DNA of 43,638 nucleotides from Kiritimatiellia bacterium (GCA_028686345.1 JAQUCE010000034.1:1-43638), one strand, 5' to 3'; counted from the first letter of the stretch, positions 25,185 to 34,514 are shown. Notes: generated by a model not told the origin, from the letters alone. Made by a program: numbers and translations.

Positions 25185-26420
25185 TTAGATGGTGCGGATG
25201 GCGTTGCGCTCGCGTCGGGTGTGTATTCGCTCGCTGCTCTCCCCGATATGTCTGGCAACATTGATCAACATGCCGACCGCAATTAGAATGGAGAAGATTG
25301 AGGTTCCGCCATAGCTGAAGAATGGAAGCGCAATCCCCTTGGTTGGTACCAGATCAGTCACCACCATCAGATTGAACAAACCGGGAAAGGTGATCAGAAT
25401 GGTGAGGCCAAAGGCCATGTACCGCCCAAGTTTATCCGGGGCATTGCAACTGATCAGCATTCCGCAAATTAAAATTATCACAAACAGCAAGACAACAGCC
25501 AGCGAAAAAAACAAACCGAACTCCTCAGCGCCAATAGGAAAGATAAAATCAGTGTGCGACTCAGGCAGATAGCGATATTTCTGCAGTGAATGGGTGAAGC
25601 CGACACCCCGCATACCACCCCGCTGAATGGCCAGGAGCGACTCCCGGACATGATCGCCCTGCCCGCTCCACCAGTCTAAAACGCGGTTCAAACGGTTTGG
25701 CGAACTAAAAATATAACCAGCCGCTCCGACAACAGCAACCCCGGAGATAGGCAGTAAATACCGTAGACTAACACCCGCAACCAGCATCAACGCTGCCGCC
25801 AGGGTTGCAATCACCACGGTTGCGCCCAAATCAACCTGGAAAAATATCAGCCCTGCAACAGGTGCGACAATCAGGGAGGAGGCTACTAACCCCTTGCTGA
25901 AACTTTTAGCCTTGCTGCCAATACGGTCTAACCAGACCGACATGACAATCACAATGATAATCTTTGCAAATTCGCTAGGCTGCAAGCGGAAAAACTTTAA
26001 ATTCAACCAACGCCAGCTCCCGTTAACATTGAGGCCGACAGGGGGGATGTAAACGAGAATCAGAGCGACTATAACCACTAAAAAAAGGAGGATTGTCAGA
26101 ACAGGAACCTGACAGAACCTCCGCTTGCCGATCTTGAAGCTCACGCTGACAAGTTTAAAATGATGGTAGTCGAAACCCCTTGCCATAAACGCTAAAACCA
26201 GCCCCAAGCCAGCCCAAATCAGCTGCTTGTGAATCAGCTCATAGCGGTTATTATGCAATCTGATCGACTGTTCAGAGCTGGCTGAATGCAGGACAATCAA
26301 GCCCATGGCCAGCAGTGTCAGAGACGCAAGGGAGAGCACTACAATCAATGTTTGACGCTTATCAATACTCTTTAAAGAATCTTTAAAGTGCCGCCATTTA
26401 AACGATATTGTCCGCATCAT
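25185..26420 (-). CDS. ftsW: SEDS-family peptidoglycan glycosyltransferase FtsW
   Basis: A polytopic inner-membrane lipid II polymerase of the FtsW/RodA/SpoVE family, 411 aa with about ten membrane spans. Family signatures are NGSWRWLNLKFFRLQPSEFAK (seen around residues 130-152), GxGFTHSLQKYRYLPESHTDFIF (about 275-297), AEEFG, and the C-terminal GIALPFFSYGGTS. Its place in the dcw cluster with ftsI and murD supports FtsW (divisome) over RodA. It is separated from the upstream LysM gene by a 615-bp repeat-filled gap, so it may have its own promoter. yraN follows after 13 bp. Confidence 0.92.
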   Translation of the reverse strand: MMRTISFKWRHFKDSLKSIDKRQTLIVVLSLASLTLLAMGLIVLHSASSEQSIRLHNNRYELIHKQLIWAGLGLVLAFMARGFDYHHFKLVSVSFKIGKRRFCQVPVLTILLFLVVIVALILVYIPPVGLNVNGSWRWLNLKFFRLQPSEFAKIIIVIVMSVWLDRIGSKAKSFSKGLVASSLIVAPVAGLIFFQVDLGATVVIATLAAALMLVAGVSLRYLLPISGVAVVGAAGYIFSSPNRLNRVLDWWSGQGDHVRESLLAIQRGGMRGVGFTHSLQKYRYLPESHTDFIFPIGAEEFGLFFSLAVVLLFVIILICGMLISCNAPDKLGRYMAFGLTILITFPGLFNLMVVTDLVPTKGIALPFFSYGGTSIFSILIAVGMLINVARHIGESSERIHTRRERNAIRTI

Positions 26421-26440
26421 CTCTCTACCGCATCCTGTCT

Positions 26441-26541
26441 TAGTCGCTTAGGCGACTGGAAAAAACAATTAACTGCTCTTTCCGAAAAGCTGTCTATCGG
26501 GCCTTATTGCGGCGTGTTATGCAATCATCCACCGCATAGCG
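26441..26541 (+). repeat. ~100-bp dispersed module, copy 2
   Basis: Same module as 4710-4811, with AGTCGCTTAGGCGACT conserved and the second palindrome changed to AACAATTAACTGCT. It leads directly into the 34-bp tandem units. Confidence 0.8.
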
Positions 26542-26622
26542 GCGGAAATACTTCGCAATCATCCACCGCATAGCGGCGGATATACTTCGCAATCATCCAC
26601 CGCATAGCGGCGGATATACTTC
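26521..26622 (+). repeat. three tandem 34-bp repeats
   Basis: Units at 26521-26554, 26555-26588 and 26589-26622 begin GCAATCATCCACCGCATAGC and differ at one base (AAATA versus TATA). They represent local amplification of the CCGCATAGCGG end of the ~100-bp module. There are no spacers, so this is not a CRISPR array. Confidence 0.9.
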
Positions 26623-26869
26623 GCAATCATGGACGGAAGTTTTTTACCTCAAAAGCAACGCAGCGCGTTCATTCCACTCCGACAAAGTTAACGACAAGGT
26701 TTGCGCTTGCGCTGCAAGGTCGTTCAGGCGGCGCGGTGGAGGCCGTGCCCTACCGCTGCGGTCGACGATGCTGTGCGACGATAGCGGATTACGATTAAAA
26801 AACCCGCCCCTGAAAATCGCCCACCAACATCATCGCCGCTATCGTCAACCGACGGCGCAGTCGACCTCA

Positions 26870-26917
26870 GTAGGTCCGGTTTCCAACCGGACATGTCCGA
26901 TTGGAAATCGGAGCTAC
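26870..26917. repeat. nested double-hairpin repeat, copy 2
   Basis: Same unit as 5231-5277 in the same orientation, with both hairpins perfect (26874-26892 and 26896-26912) and one extra base between them. The flanks GGCGCAG-CGACCTCA and GGAGCTACGTTGC are also conserved. Confidence 0.8.
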
Positions 26918-27035
26918 GTTGCCCCCGCGCCAAAGGCGCTGCCGCTTCATTCGCGCACTTTTCCACTCCGCGCCGGGCGCGGAGCCAGGCTCTTATCCCT
27001 AAGCGCCTGTCGCAAAACAAGGAGCATAGAGACAA

Positions 27036-28043
27036 CTACTTCACGCTCGGGATTTTAATAACCGAACCGGGCTGCAGCTCAATGGATTTAAGATTGTTGA
27101 GTGTTTTAATTTCGTTGGGGCTCACACCCCAGCGAATTGCCACTGCATACACATCCTCGCCCTCTTTAACTGTGTAGGTCTGGAGGTTTGCGCTGCCAGC
27201 CGCAACCGGCGGCTCCTCTTCGTCAACCCCATCCACCTGGATCTCGGGGATTGCCGCATCAAGTCCACCTGCCGGCGGCGTATCCACTGCCTTGATTTCA
27301 ACGGGCGGGCTCTCGACACCTGGCTTGGCAACAGGTTTCGCTGGTGGTGGCGCAGGCACCTTTTGGGCTGTGGTGTCAGCCGCAGCTGGGGTTGCTGACT
27401 TACCGGGTATCTGCAGTTTCTGGCCAACGAGAATGCGGTCAGACTTCAGATTATTGGCTGCACGCAGGGCCGCGGTATTGATGCCGTGCTTGTAAGCGAT
27501 CACGGAAAGCGAGTCGCCTTTTTTCACAACATAGGTTGTGGCTGGTCCGCTATAGACCGGGGCCGAGACCTTGGGTGCTGTGATATTGGCAGCTGTTGAA
27601 CTTGGCGCAACGCTCTTCTTCACGCTTGTCGGCTGGGACACTGCCCTGGATTTGCCAAAATCAACATGGCCAGGCAGTTGAATCACTTGTCCAATGCGCA
27701 GACGCGTGGGATCAATCCCCGGGTTAAGGGCCATTACATCCTGCCAGCGCAGATAGTAGCGATAAGAGACACCTGAAATTGTGTCACCCTTTGTGATAGT
27801 GTACGGAGTTGTCACGGGCTTAACCGGAACAAGCGGCGCGCTCGGGCGCGTCAGAGTCGGGTGTCTTTCGATCACCACTGGGGCGGGCGGGGCAATTGTC
27901 TCAACTGTCACCGCTTCCAGCTCCGGAAGATCCCTTGAGTCATTGACATCTGTCTTTTTTTTAGTCAGAGCGCAGCCCTGAAAAAACAAAGCTCCAGCCA
28001 GCAGATTCATGCCTACCAATAGGCGTAATGTATTGTACTTCAT
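27036..28043 (-). CDS. lipoprotein with three LysM peptidoglycan-binding domains
   Basis: The 335-aa product starts at an ATG (28043) with a strong AAGGAGGGA site. The signal MKYNTLRLLVGMNLLAGALF ends in a lipobox-like FFQGC, so lipidation at about Cys24 is likely. The three LysM domains are at about 80-127 (YTITKGDTISGVSYRYYLRW...IGQVIQLPG), about 170-213 (YVVKKGDSLSVIAYKHGINT...GQKLQIPG) and about 290-335 (YTVKEGEDVYAVAIRWGVSP...GSVIKIP). They are joined by Pro/Ala/Thr-rich linkers. No catalytic domain is present, so it is probably a wall-binding scaffold or regulator of septal hydrolases or synthases. It sits 41 bp after murD and before ftsW, which suggests a division-associated role. It is not a usual dcw member. 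Confidence 0.85.
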   Translation of the reverse strand: MKYNTLRLLVGMNLLAGALFFQGCALTKKKTDVNDSRDLPELEAVTVETIAPPAPVVIERHPTLTRPSAPLVPVKPVTTPYTITKGDTISGVSYRYYLRWQDVMALNPGIDPTRLRIGQVIQLPGHVDFGKSRAVSQPTSVKKSVAPSSTAANITAPKVSAPVYSGPATTYVVKKGDSLSVIAYKHGINTAALRAANNLKSDRILVGQKLQIPGKSATPAAADTTAQKVPAPPPAKPVAKPGVESPPVEIKAVDTPPAGGLDAAIPEIQVDGVDEEEPPVAAGSANLQTYTVKEGEDVYAVAIRWGVSPNEIKTLNNLKSIELQPGSVIKIPSVK

Positions 28044-28083
28044 TATCCCTCCTTTTTCTTACACTCCAGAAGAAAACCGCCCT

Positions 28084-29421
28084 CTAATCCGCAACCGTAC
28101 GAACCAGCTCTTTAAAACGCTTTCCTCTTTCGCAATAACTGTTAAATTGATCAAAACTCGCAGTTCCTGGCGATAACAATACAGTTTCACCTGCTTGAGA
28201 CTCGCTGACCGATGCCTTGACAGCCTCTTCAATCGCTCCACATTGAACACATTGTACCACTTCTGACCAAGCATCAAACATCTCTTGACTGCAATGTCCT
28301 ATAAGATATACTTTTTTACTCTTGTATGCCAGTAATTCTTTGATGTTTTCCGACAAATCTTCCTTTAAAAGCCCACCTGCAATCAATCTGACAGGCGTTT
28401 TGACCATTTTAAGTGCCGCCATCACAGCCGAAATAGAGGTTGCCTTGGAGTCATTGATGAAATCCACCCCCCGGCAGCTGCGATAACAGTGTTCCATACG
28501 ATGCTCCAGCGGTACAAACTGCTTAAATCCCCTCTCAATCTGTGTTGCGCTCACTCCAACCGCGTGCAGCACTCCGGCCGCGGCGGCAGCCGAGACTCCG
28601 AAGATTTCGTTATCAAACCACCCGCCGCGCAGATCAATTTCAACCGCTCCGCCTGCCTGCACGCCGCGCAGGCACCCTGCCTGCCAGCGCCAATTTGCAT
28701 CAGCGTTAACTCCGAAGCGCAGCAGCTCCAGACGCTCTGCTATAGCTCCATCAACAGCCAGGCTTTCCGGCAGGAACGCCGGCGCCCCTTCACGCATAAT
28801 TTTGAACATTTTGAGCTTCAGCTCCCTGTAGCGCTCCAAGTTGCCATGTCGGTCCAGATGATCGGGCTGCACATTCAGGAGAATCGCGACATCCGAGGGC
28901 AGGTAAGCCGTGTGCTCCATCTGAAAAGAGCTGACCTCTGTGACCGCCCACTCGAGCTCCGGTTTTTCGAGCGCCAAGCTGGATAGCGGAATCCCGTAGT
29001 TTCCCGCCGGGGAGGCGCTTTTGCCGGCCAGGTTCAGGGTGTCGGCGCACAGCTTCACCACCGAACTTTTCCCTTTGCTGCCAGTTACAGCAATGATGCC
29101 GCCCTTCCAGCAGCGGGCGCCAAGTTCAAGCTCTGAGATGACCGGTATGTTGCGGCAGCCGCAAAACTTGATCCAGCCATGGTCCAGCGCAAATGCCGGG
29201 CTGGCAACGCAAAGATCGAAAGCTTCAGTCGGCAGCTCTTTTTTACCAAGCCACAGCCGGGCACCGTCAGCCTGCGCTCGCTCCAATGCAGCTCGCAAAG
29301 CAGCGGTGTCGTTCCCGTCGGCCAGCGTCACCCGCGCCCCTTTTGAAATTAACAGGCGCGCCGCGGCTGCGCCACTGACACCACCTCCCAAAACCAACGC
29401 ATTGATTCCATCAAAATTCAT
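28084..29421 (-). CDS. murD: UDP-N-acetylmuramoyl-L-alanine:D-glutamate ligase MurD
   Basis: Adds D-glutamate to UDP-MurNAc-L-Ala using ATP in the cytoplasm. The 445-aa protein has an N-terminal Rossmann-like domain (ALVLGGGVSGAAAARLL), the Mur ligase ATP loop in the form TGSKGKSS (commonly TGTNGKST), the central NVQPDHLDRHGN motif, and the C-terminal FINDSKATSISAV (KATN-type) and LSPGTASFDQF signature characteristic of MurD. The ATG overlaps the murF stop by 11 bp and is preceded by GGAGGTG. mraY, usually found between murF and murD, is absent here. Confidence 0.95.
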   Translation of the reverse strand: MNFDGINALVLGGGVSGAAAARLLISKGARVTLADGNDTAALRAALERAQADGARLWLGKKELPTEAFDLCVASPAFALDHGWIKFCGCRNIPVISELELGARCWKGGIIAVTGSKGKSSVVKLCADTLNLAGKSASPAGNYGIPLSSLALEKPELEWAVTEVSSFQMEHTAYLPSDVAILLNVQPDHLDRHGNLERYRELKLKMFKIMREGAPAFLPESLAVDGAIAERLELLRFGVNADANWRWQAGCLRGVQAGGAVEIDLRGGWFDNEIFGVSAAAAAGVLHAVGVSATQIERGFKQFVPLEHRMEHCYRSCRGVDFINDSKATSISAVMAALKMVKTPVRLIAGGLLKEDLSENIKELLAYKSKKVYLIGHCSQEMFDAWSEVVQCVQCGAIEEAVKASVSESQAGETVLLSPGTASFDQFNSYCERGKRFKELVRTVAD

Positions 29422-30820
29422 CCAGCACCTCCTCCAAGCGCATACCCCGCGAACCTTTCAGTAAAACCAGATCGTCGGCACGCAGCCACCCGGCCAGCTC
29501 TCGTCCGGCAGCGGCGGCATCCTCAAAACAAAGGACTTTTTCACGGGCCAGACCGCTGGAAACCGCTTCAGGCGCGACAAACCGGCGGGCCAGCGGACCG
29601 ACTAGACACAATAAATCCGGGTGCATGGCGCCAGCAGCTGCGCCAACCCCGCGGTGGCCGCTCTCCGCATGCGCGCCCAACTCCAGCATATCGCCCAGCA
29701 CCGCCACCTTGCGTCCAACGGAAGCCATCCGCTGGAAAACCTCCAGCACTGCTTTCACGCTCTCTGGATTGGCGTTGTAGGCGTCGTTGATAAAGTTGAC
29801 GCCCCCTTCGGTTTTGAGCCTCTGCCAGCGCATGCCGGGAATATCAATCCCGCCCAGCGATTTTTCCGCAATCTCAGCGTCAATCCCTAAGCCGCGGGCA
29901 ACGGCAAAGGAGAGCAGCAAGTTGTAAATATTATACTGGCCTGGCAGCCCGCTACGCAACTCCAGACGCGCTCCCGACGCTTTTTCAGTCACAGCTACCT
30001 GTCCGCACATGGCATCGAGAACTTCACCGTGAAAATCCGCGCTTTTATCCATCAGCGAGATTGTCACAACCCTGCCATCATAAGCGTGCCGCAGGCGCTC
30101 GAAGTGGGTCATCTCCAGGCTTAGAACCGCAAATCCATCGCAGGCTAAGGAGTTCAGCAGTGCCCCTTTCTCATCCGCAATCGCCTCGGTTGACCCGAAA
30201 TTCTCGATATGCGCAGAGCCCACGCTGGTGATCACCGCCACATCCGGCAGGAGAGTTTCGGCTAGCAGGGCAATCTCACCCGGATGGTTGGTGCCCAACT
30301 CAAACAGACCAAACTCGCAACCCGGTGCCATGGAGAGTATACTCAGCGGCAGACCGATCTCGTTATTGCGGTTGCCATAGGTGCCGCCTACGCGGCCAGC
30401 GCCGGAGAGCAGCGCGGCGGTGATTTCGCGGGTGGTGGTCTTGCCTGAGCTGCCGGTGACACCTATGATTTTGGCGGTGGAGCAGGCCCGCCAGGCGCGG
30501 GCGGCATCTAAGAGAGCGCGCCGGGTGTCAGCCACCCGAATCAGAGGCCAGCGCACCGCACCCGGAACAGCTCTCAGCTCCTGATCAACCAGTGCGGCGG
30601 ATGCCCCGGCATCAAAGGCCTTTTGAATGAAATCATGGCCGTCATAGCGCTCGCCGCGCACTGCGACATAGAGCATATCAGGCTTCAGATCGCGGGTATC
30701 CTGGGTGACACCGCAAAAGCTCTCCGGCAGATTCTGATGGGTGCCCCCCACCCAGCTGGCAAACTCCATTGCATTGAAGGTCACCTCCTTGGTCACTCTG
30801 TTTTTATTCGCATTCATCAA
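29411..30820 (-). CDS. murF: UDP-N-acetylmuramoyl-tripeptide:D-Ala-D-Ala ligase MurF
   Basis: Completes the UDP-MurNAc pentapeptide by adding D-Ala-D-Ala. It is 469 aa with an N-terminal domain (GVTQDTRDLKPDMLYVAVRGERYDGHDF), ATP loop GVTGSSGKTTTREI, TSVGSAHIENFGS, and FINDAYNANPESVKA, which is diagnostic for MurF. The start overlaps the murE end by 17 bp, so the pair is translationally coupled. The C-terminal LLKGSRGMRLEEVLDEF matches the family tail. Confidence 0.95.
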   Translation of the reverse strand: MMNANKNRVTKEVTFNAMEFASWVGGTHQNLPESFCGVTQDTRDLKPDMLYVAVRGERYDGHDFIQKAFDAGASAALVDQELRAVPGAVRWPLIRVADTRRALLDAARAWRACSTAKIIGVTGSSGKTTTREITAALLSGAGRVGGTYGNRNNEIGLPLSILSMAPGCEFGLFELGTNHPGEIALLAETLLPDVAVITSVGSAHIENFGSTEAIADEKGALLNSLACDGFAVLSLEMTHFERLRHAYDGRVVTISLMDKSADFHGEVLDAMCGQVAVTEKASGARLELRSGLPGQYNIYNLLLSFAVARGLGIDAEIAEKSLGGIDIPGMRWQRLKTEGGVNFINDAYNANPESVKAVLEVFQRMASVGRKVAVLGDMLELGAHAESGHRGVGAAAGAMHPDLLCLVGPLARRFVAPEAVSSGLAREKVLCFEDAAAAGRELAGWLRADDLVLLKGSRGMRLEEVLDEF

Positions 30821-32267
30821 TCAAAACTTTTCTGTCATCAAACGGAACTGAACGCCCAGCCGACTCCTGGAAGCACTCGTGACCTTTGCCAGCCACCAAT
30901 AAAACATCATCCGGCCCGGCCATACGCAGAGCTTTGCGGATAGCCGCTCGCCGATCAACACAAACCGTGACATGCTCACGCGAGACGATTCCGGAGAGAA
31001 TCTCCTCGATAATCTGCTCGGGCTCTTCGTGGCGCGGGTTATCGGATGTGACCACAACCTCATCGGCAAGCTCAGCGCAGATCTTACCCATCAAGGGGCG
31101 CTTGGATCTGTCGCGGTCGCCACCGCAGCCAAAGACCACAATCAAGCGGCCGCGGGTGATCTCGCGCAGGGTTGTTAAAACATTCTTGAGCGCGTCATCA
31201 GTGTGCGCGTAGTCAACAAACGCCGCCACCGGCGAGTTTGGCAGAGGAACCCGCTCCAGCCGGCCCCAGCGCGGTCGAACCTGCTGAATTACCGCTGTAA
31301 TAGCGCTCCAGGCAACTCCCACGGCTTGCGCCATGGCAGCGGCGCAAAGGATGTTCTCCACATTGTAGCGCCCCGCAAGAGCGCTTTGCACCTTGACAGC
31401 GTTACTGCCGCAGCCCTGCATGGTAAATTCACTGCCAGCCGCCGACCCGACCACGCCGGCTGCCCTCAACTGGGCCTGCTCTGAAAATCCGGTAGTAATA
31501 AGCGTTAAGGGCAAGCGTTTGATCTCTTCCGCCATTTTGAGGCCATATTGAGTGTCAATACAGCAGACTGCCGGGGCACCGGGGTTCAACTCAGCCATCT
31601 GTTGGAACAACAGCAGCTTGGCCGCGAAATACTCATCCATTGTTTTGTGATAATCCAGATGATCCTGCGAAAGATTGGTAAAAATCCCACCTGCGAAGGG
31701 GATACCTGCCACACGTTTTTGCATCAGCGCGTGTGAGGAGCTTTCCAGCACGACCGCGTCACAGCCGCTCCGCCGCATATCAGCCAGCAGGCGATGGAGT
31801 TCATTGGCGGGCGGGGTTGTGCGTACAGCGGGAATCTCACGTCCCGCATAGGCAGCACAGACCGTGGTGAAAATCCCTGCCTGACGGCCGCCCGCTTTGA
31901 GCATCTCGCCCAGCAGCCAAACAGTGGTGGTCTTGCCGTTGGTGCCGGTGATGGAAAACACATCCATTTTTTTCGCCGGCCAGGCATTGATCGCCCCTGA
32001 GAGCAAAGCCAGAGCCAGACGCGCGTCACTGACCTTGACATAATCCTGTTTAATGAACAGCGGAATATGCTCGCCGACAACTCCGGCGGCACCTCTTTTC
32101 AAGGCAGTATCAATGTAGCGGCCGCCATCCTCTTTAGCACCCGGAACCGCGACAAAGAGATCACCCGGGCGCACCTGGCGGGAGTCACAGGCAACTCCCT
32201 TGAACTCAAAGTCGCCAGAGCGGTCAACAATCAAGGGCTGCAGCTCTTCTATCTCTTTTATCTTCAT
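30804..32267 (-). CDS. murE: UDP-N-acetylmuramoyl-L-Ala-D-Glu:meso-diaminopimelate ligase MurE
   Basis: Adds the third peptide residue of peptidoglycan. The 487-aa protein shows FKGVACDSRQVRPGDLFVAVPG, the ATP loop SITGTNGKTTTVWLL, FTNLSQDHLDYHKTMDEY with the carbamylatable-lysine region, FVDYAHTDDALKNVL, and the specificity motif SDNPRHEEP. DNPR is the signature of enzymes that use meso-diaminopimelate rather than lysine, so a Gram-negative-type mDAP wall is expected. The start lies 6 bp after the ftsI stop. Confidence 0.96.
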   Translation of the reverse strand: MKIKEIEELQPLIVDRSGDFEFKGVACDSRQVRPGDLFVAVPGAKEDGGRYIDTALKRGAAGVVGEHIPLFIKQDYVKVSDARLALALLSGAINAWPAKKMDVFSITGTNGKTTTVWLLGEMLKAGGRQAGIFTTVCAAYAGREIPAVRTTPPANELHRLLADMRRSGCDAVVLESSSHALMQKRVAGIPFAGGIFTNLSQDHLDYHKTMDEYFAAKLLLFQQMAELNPGAPAVCCIDTQYGLKMAEEIKRLPLTLITTGFSEQAQLRAAGVVGSAAGSEFTMQGCGSNAVKVQSALAGRYNVENILCAAAMAQAVGVAWSAITAVIQQVRPRWGRLERVPLPNSPVAAFVDYAHTDDALKNVLTTLREITRGRLIVVFGCGGDRDRSKRPLMGKICAELADEVVVTSDNPRHEEPEQIIEEILSGIVSREHVTVCVDRRAAIRKALRMAGPDDVLLVAGKGHECFQESAGRSVPFDDRKVLIDECE

Positions 32268-32273
32268 ATTTAT

Positions 32274-34058
32274 CTACTCGTCATCTATATCATCCGGTGG
32301 AACTTCAAGGTATTTCGCTGTTATTGTGGCGATCTCCGCGAAAACGGGTGCCGCCACATAGCCGCCGGTATGTTGCGGCTTGGGCGTGTCAATGGTCACC
32401 AGCACCGCGAAAACCGGCTCCCGCGCCGGGACAAACCCGACAAAAGAGGCGTAATAATCAGTCTCGGAGTAATGACCTTTGACTGGTTTTTGAGCAGTGC
32501 CTGTCTTGCCGCCGACAGTATAGCCCTTGACTGCCGCGCGCATTCCGGTGCCACCCGGACGGGTAATGTCCACCATCATTTCCCTGACACTGTGGGCAAC
32601 TTCCTTTCGTACCGGTCGCCCGATCACTTGAGGTTTGTTTGAGAACACCACCTCGCCGTTGGGGGAGACAATCTTGCTGACAACATAGGGCTGCATCAGC
32701 ACCCCGTCGTTGGCCAGGCAGGCGAACGCATTCACCATCTGTAAGGCAGTGACCGCCACGCCCTGGCCGATTGGAATCCGCGTGGGCTTAAGCTTATCCC
32801 ATTTGTCCGGCTGGTGCAGAATGCCGAACTGCTCGCCTCCCAGATCAATCCTCAGCTTGCTGCCGAAATTGAATGCGCGCAAATATCGGTAGAGATTATC
32901 ATTGCCCATCATCAGTCCGACTTTGGCGCAGAAGATATTGCTGGATTTCACTAATGCTTTTTTGGTGTCAACCATCCCTTTGACGTGGTCACGCAGGATA
33001 CGGTTGCAGTAGAACCAGTGGCCGTTGCCAACGTCCATGACAGTACGCTCGCTGATAACTCTCTGATTCAGAGCGGCGGCAATCACAATCGGCTTCATAA
33101 CCGAGCCCGGCTCATAGTTCACGGTCAGAGCCTGATTATTCCATATATTGGAGTTGACATTATTATAGTGCTCCGGCTCAAAGTCAGGAAACGAGGCCAT
33201 GGCCAGAATCTCGCCGGTTTGTACCCGCTCAACAATCGCCCATCCCCCCTCGGCATTAAAAGCCTCGACCGCTTTTTTCAACGCTTTTTCCACCTCATAC
33301 TGAATGTTGTGATCCAGCGTCAGGTAGACATCCGACCCGTTCAAAGGCGGGACTTCAAGTCTAACTTTGGAGGCAATCGGATGTTGTTTGGCATCCTTTT
33401 TGCCCTCGGTCCTGCCATCTACGCCAGTAAGATAGGAGTCATAACGCAGCTCAATCCCGCTGCCGCCTTCGCCCAGGCTGTTGACAAAACCAATCACATG
33501 CGACATCCCGCGCCCATCCGAGTAAGAGCGGACGACCTTGCTTCTTATGCCAACCCCGGAGACCAGAGTTTCGTTTGTGAGCACTGTGTAAGCATCCTCA
33601 TCAGGCGAAACCAACAGCAGATTATTACGGTTGCGGGTGCGTTTTTGCTCCCAGAGATGCTGGTCATCATTATTCAGCAGGGTATGTTTGTACTCATCCC
33701 GCGAGATATCCAGAAATTTAATCCAAACTTCGTCCGGATCCAAGGCCAAGGCCTGTGAGATGTGTGTTACCACCGGGATGAGATTGGTCCGGTGCGCCAG
33801 TTTGACAGAGTTCGTGTGGGGGTCAACAAAGTACTCTCTAGTCACCAGGCTCATTGCAACTGGGTGCTGTGTGCCGTTGCAGTCGTATATTTTTCCGCGC
33901 AGACCCAGCCGTTTGTTGTCATATTGACTCACTCTGGCTGAATTTTTATCCGGAGTTGCTAAATGTTCACGGCAAAGTTTGTACCCCACAGCCGCGTACA
34001 GCATGAAGAAAACCGCCGTAACAGCCACCACCCAGTATTTGAAATACTTGTCATCCAT
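32274..34058 (-). CDS. ftsI: septal peptidoglycan transpeptidase (class B PBP, FtsI/PBP3)
   Basis: Cross-links septal peptidoglycan in the periplasm. It is 594 aa with one N-terminal membrane anchor (YWVVAVTAVFFMLYAAVGYKL), a PBP dimerisation/pedestal region (LRGKIYDCNGT, then YSDGRGMSHVIGFV), and a transpeptidase domain with all three active-site motifs: SVMK (S319-K322), SSN (372-374) and KTG (518-520). LRGKIYD replaces the usual RGxIxDRNG with only small variation. It lies between ftsL-like and murE, matching the standard dcw order. Confidence 0.95.
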   Translation of the reverse strand: MDDKYFKYWVVAVTAVFFMLYAAVGYKLCREHLATPDKNSARVSQYDNKRLGLRGKIYDCNGTQHPVAMSLVTREYFVDPHTNSVKLAHRTNLIPVVTHISQALALDPDEVWIKFLDISRDEYKHTLLNNDDQHLWEQKRTRNRNNLLLVSPDEDAYTVLTNETLVSGVGIRSKVVRSYSDGRGMSHVIGFVNSLGEGGSGIELRYDSYLTGVDGRTEGKKDAKQHPIASKVRLEVPPLNGSDVYLTLDHNIQYEVEKALKKAVEAFNAEGGWAIVERVQTGEILAMASFPDFEPEHYNNVNSNIWNNQALTVNYEPGSVMKPIVIAAALNQRVISERTVMDVGNGHWFYCNRILRDHVKGMVDTKKALVKSSNIFCAKVGLMMGNDNLYRYLRAFNFGSKLRIDLGGEQFGILHQPDKWDKLKPTRIPIGQGVAVTALQMVNAFACLANDGVLMQPYVVSKIVSPNGEVVFSNKPQVIGRPVRKEVAHSVREMMVDITRPGGTGMRAAVKGYTVGGKTGTAQKPVKGHYSETDYYASFVGFVPAREPVFAVLVTIDTPKPQHTGGYVAAPVFAEIATITAKYLEVPPDDIDDE

Positions 34059-34085
34059 CTCTCCACCATCTCAAAACTTCGCGCT

Positions 34086-34514
34086 CTACCGATCAACATT
34101 GGTTTTCACCACATTCCCGCGCTCCCGTTCGCTGCGGTTTTTAGCATACCACTCCACTGAGTGCTGATTCTGAATTGGCAATCCATCCTTACCCATCTTG
34201 ACAATCTGATGCGCCTGCGGCGGCTCCATCTCAATACCGTGCCTGCCCATTGCCCGCTGAAGGTTATCCTTGCTTTTCAGCGCATTCCAGCGCGACTCTG
34301 CACGCAGACACTGCTCAGTCAATCTCCCAAGCTCCGCCTGTTTGGTATTGAGATCTTGCTGCAGCGTCGTGTTTTTATTTATGTAAGCGCCATAAAACAG
34401 AGCCAAACCAACCGCCAAAAACACCATCCCGGCAAAAGAAACCGTGTGCCAGGAGCGTTTGGCGTGAAGGGTGCGCTTCCGATTGCGCTTTTTTTTAAAC
34501 GATCTTCTAGTCAT
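34086..34514 (-). CDS. ftsL: FtsL-like small bitopic division protein
   Basis: A 142-aa product starting after AGAGGTGA (ATG at 34514). It has a basic cytoplasmic N-terminus (TRRSFKKKRNRKRTLHAKRSW), one membrane span (about 28-48, FAGMVFLAVGLALFYGAYI) and then a coiled-coil-like periplasmic stretch (LQQDLNTKQAELGRLTEQCLRAESRW). FtsL is poorly conserved, so the call relies on this topology and on its position between rsmH and ftsI. It would recruit FtsI/FtsW through the FtsQLB complex. The C-terminus is longer than in E. coli FtsL. Confidence 0.7.
   Translation of the reverse strand: MTRRSFKKKRNRKRTLHAKRSWHTVSFAGMVFLAVGLALFYGAYINKNTTLQQDLNTKQAELGRLTEQCLRAESRWNALKSKDNLQRAMGRHGIEMEPPQAHQIVKMGKDGLPIQNQHSVEWYAKNRSERERGNVVKTNVDR

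Larger units (their letters stand above)
26421..27035. other. repeat-filled gap inside the dcw cluster
   Basis: Between the LysM gene stop and the ftsW start. It holds the ~100-bp module (26441-26541), three 34-bp tandem units (26521-26622), a CGACGATGCTGTGCGACGAT block near 26761, the double-hairpin repeat (26870-26917) and a CTCCGCGCC/GGCGCGGAG hairpin (26966-26984). No gene was seen. Confidence 0.75.

Noticed and set aside
26521-26622. Possible CRISPR array
   Set aside because: The 34-bp units are directly adjacent with no spacers and no cas genes nearby; it is a plain tandem repeat.
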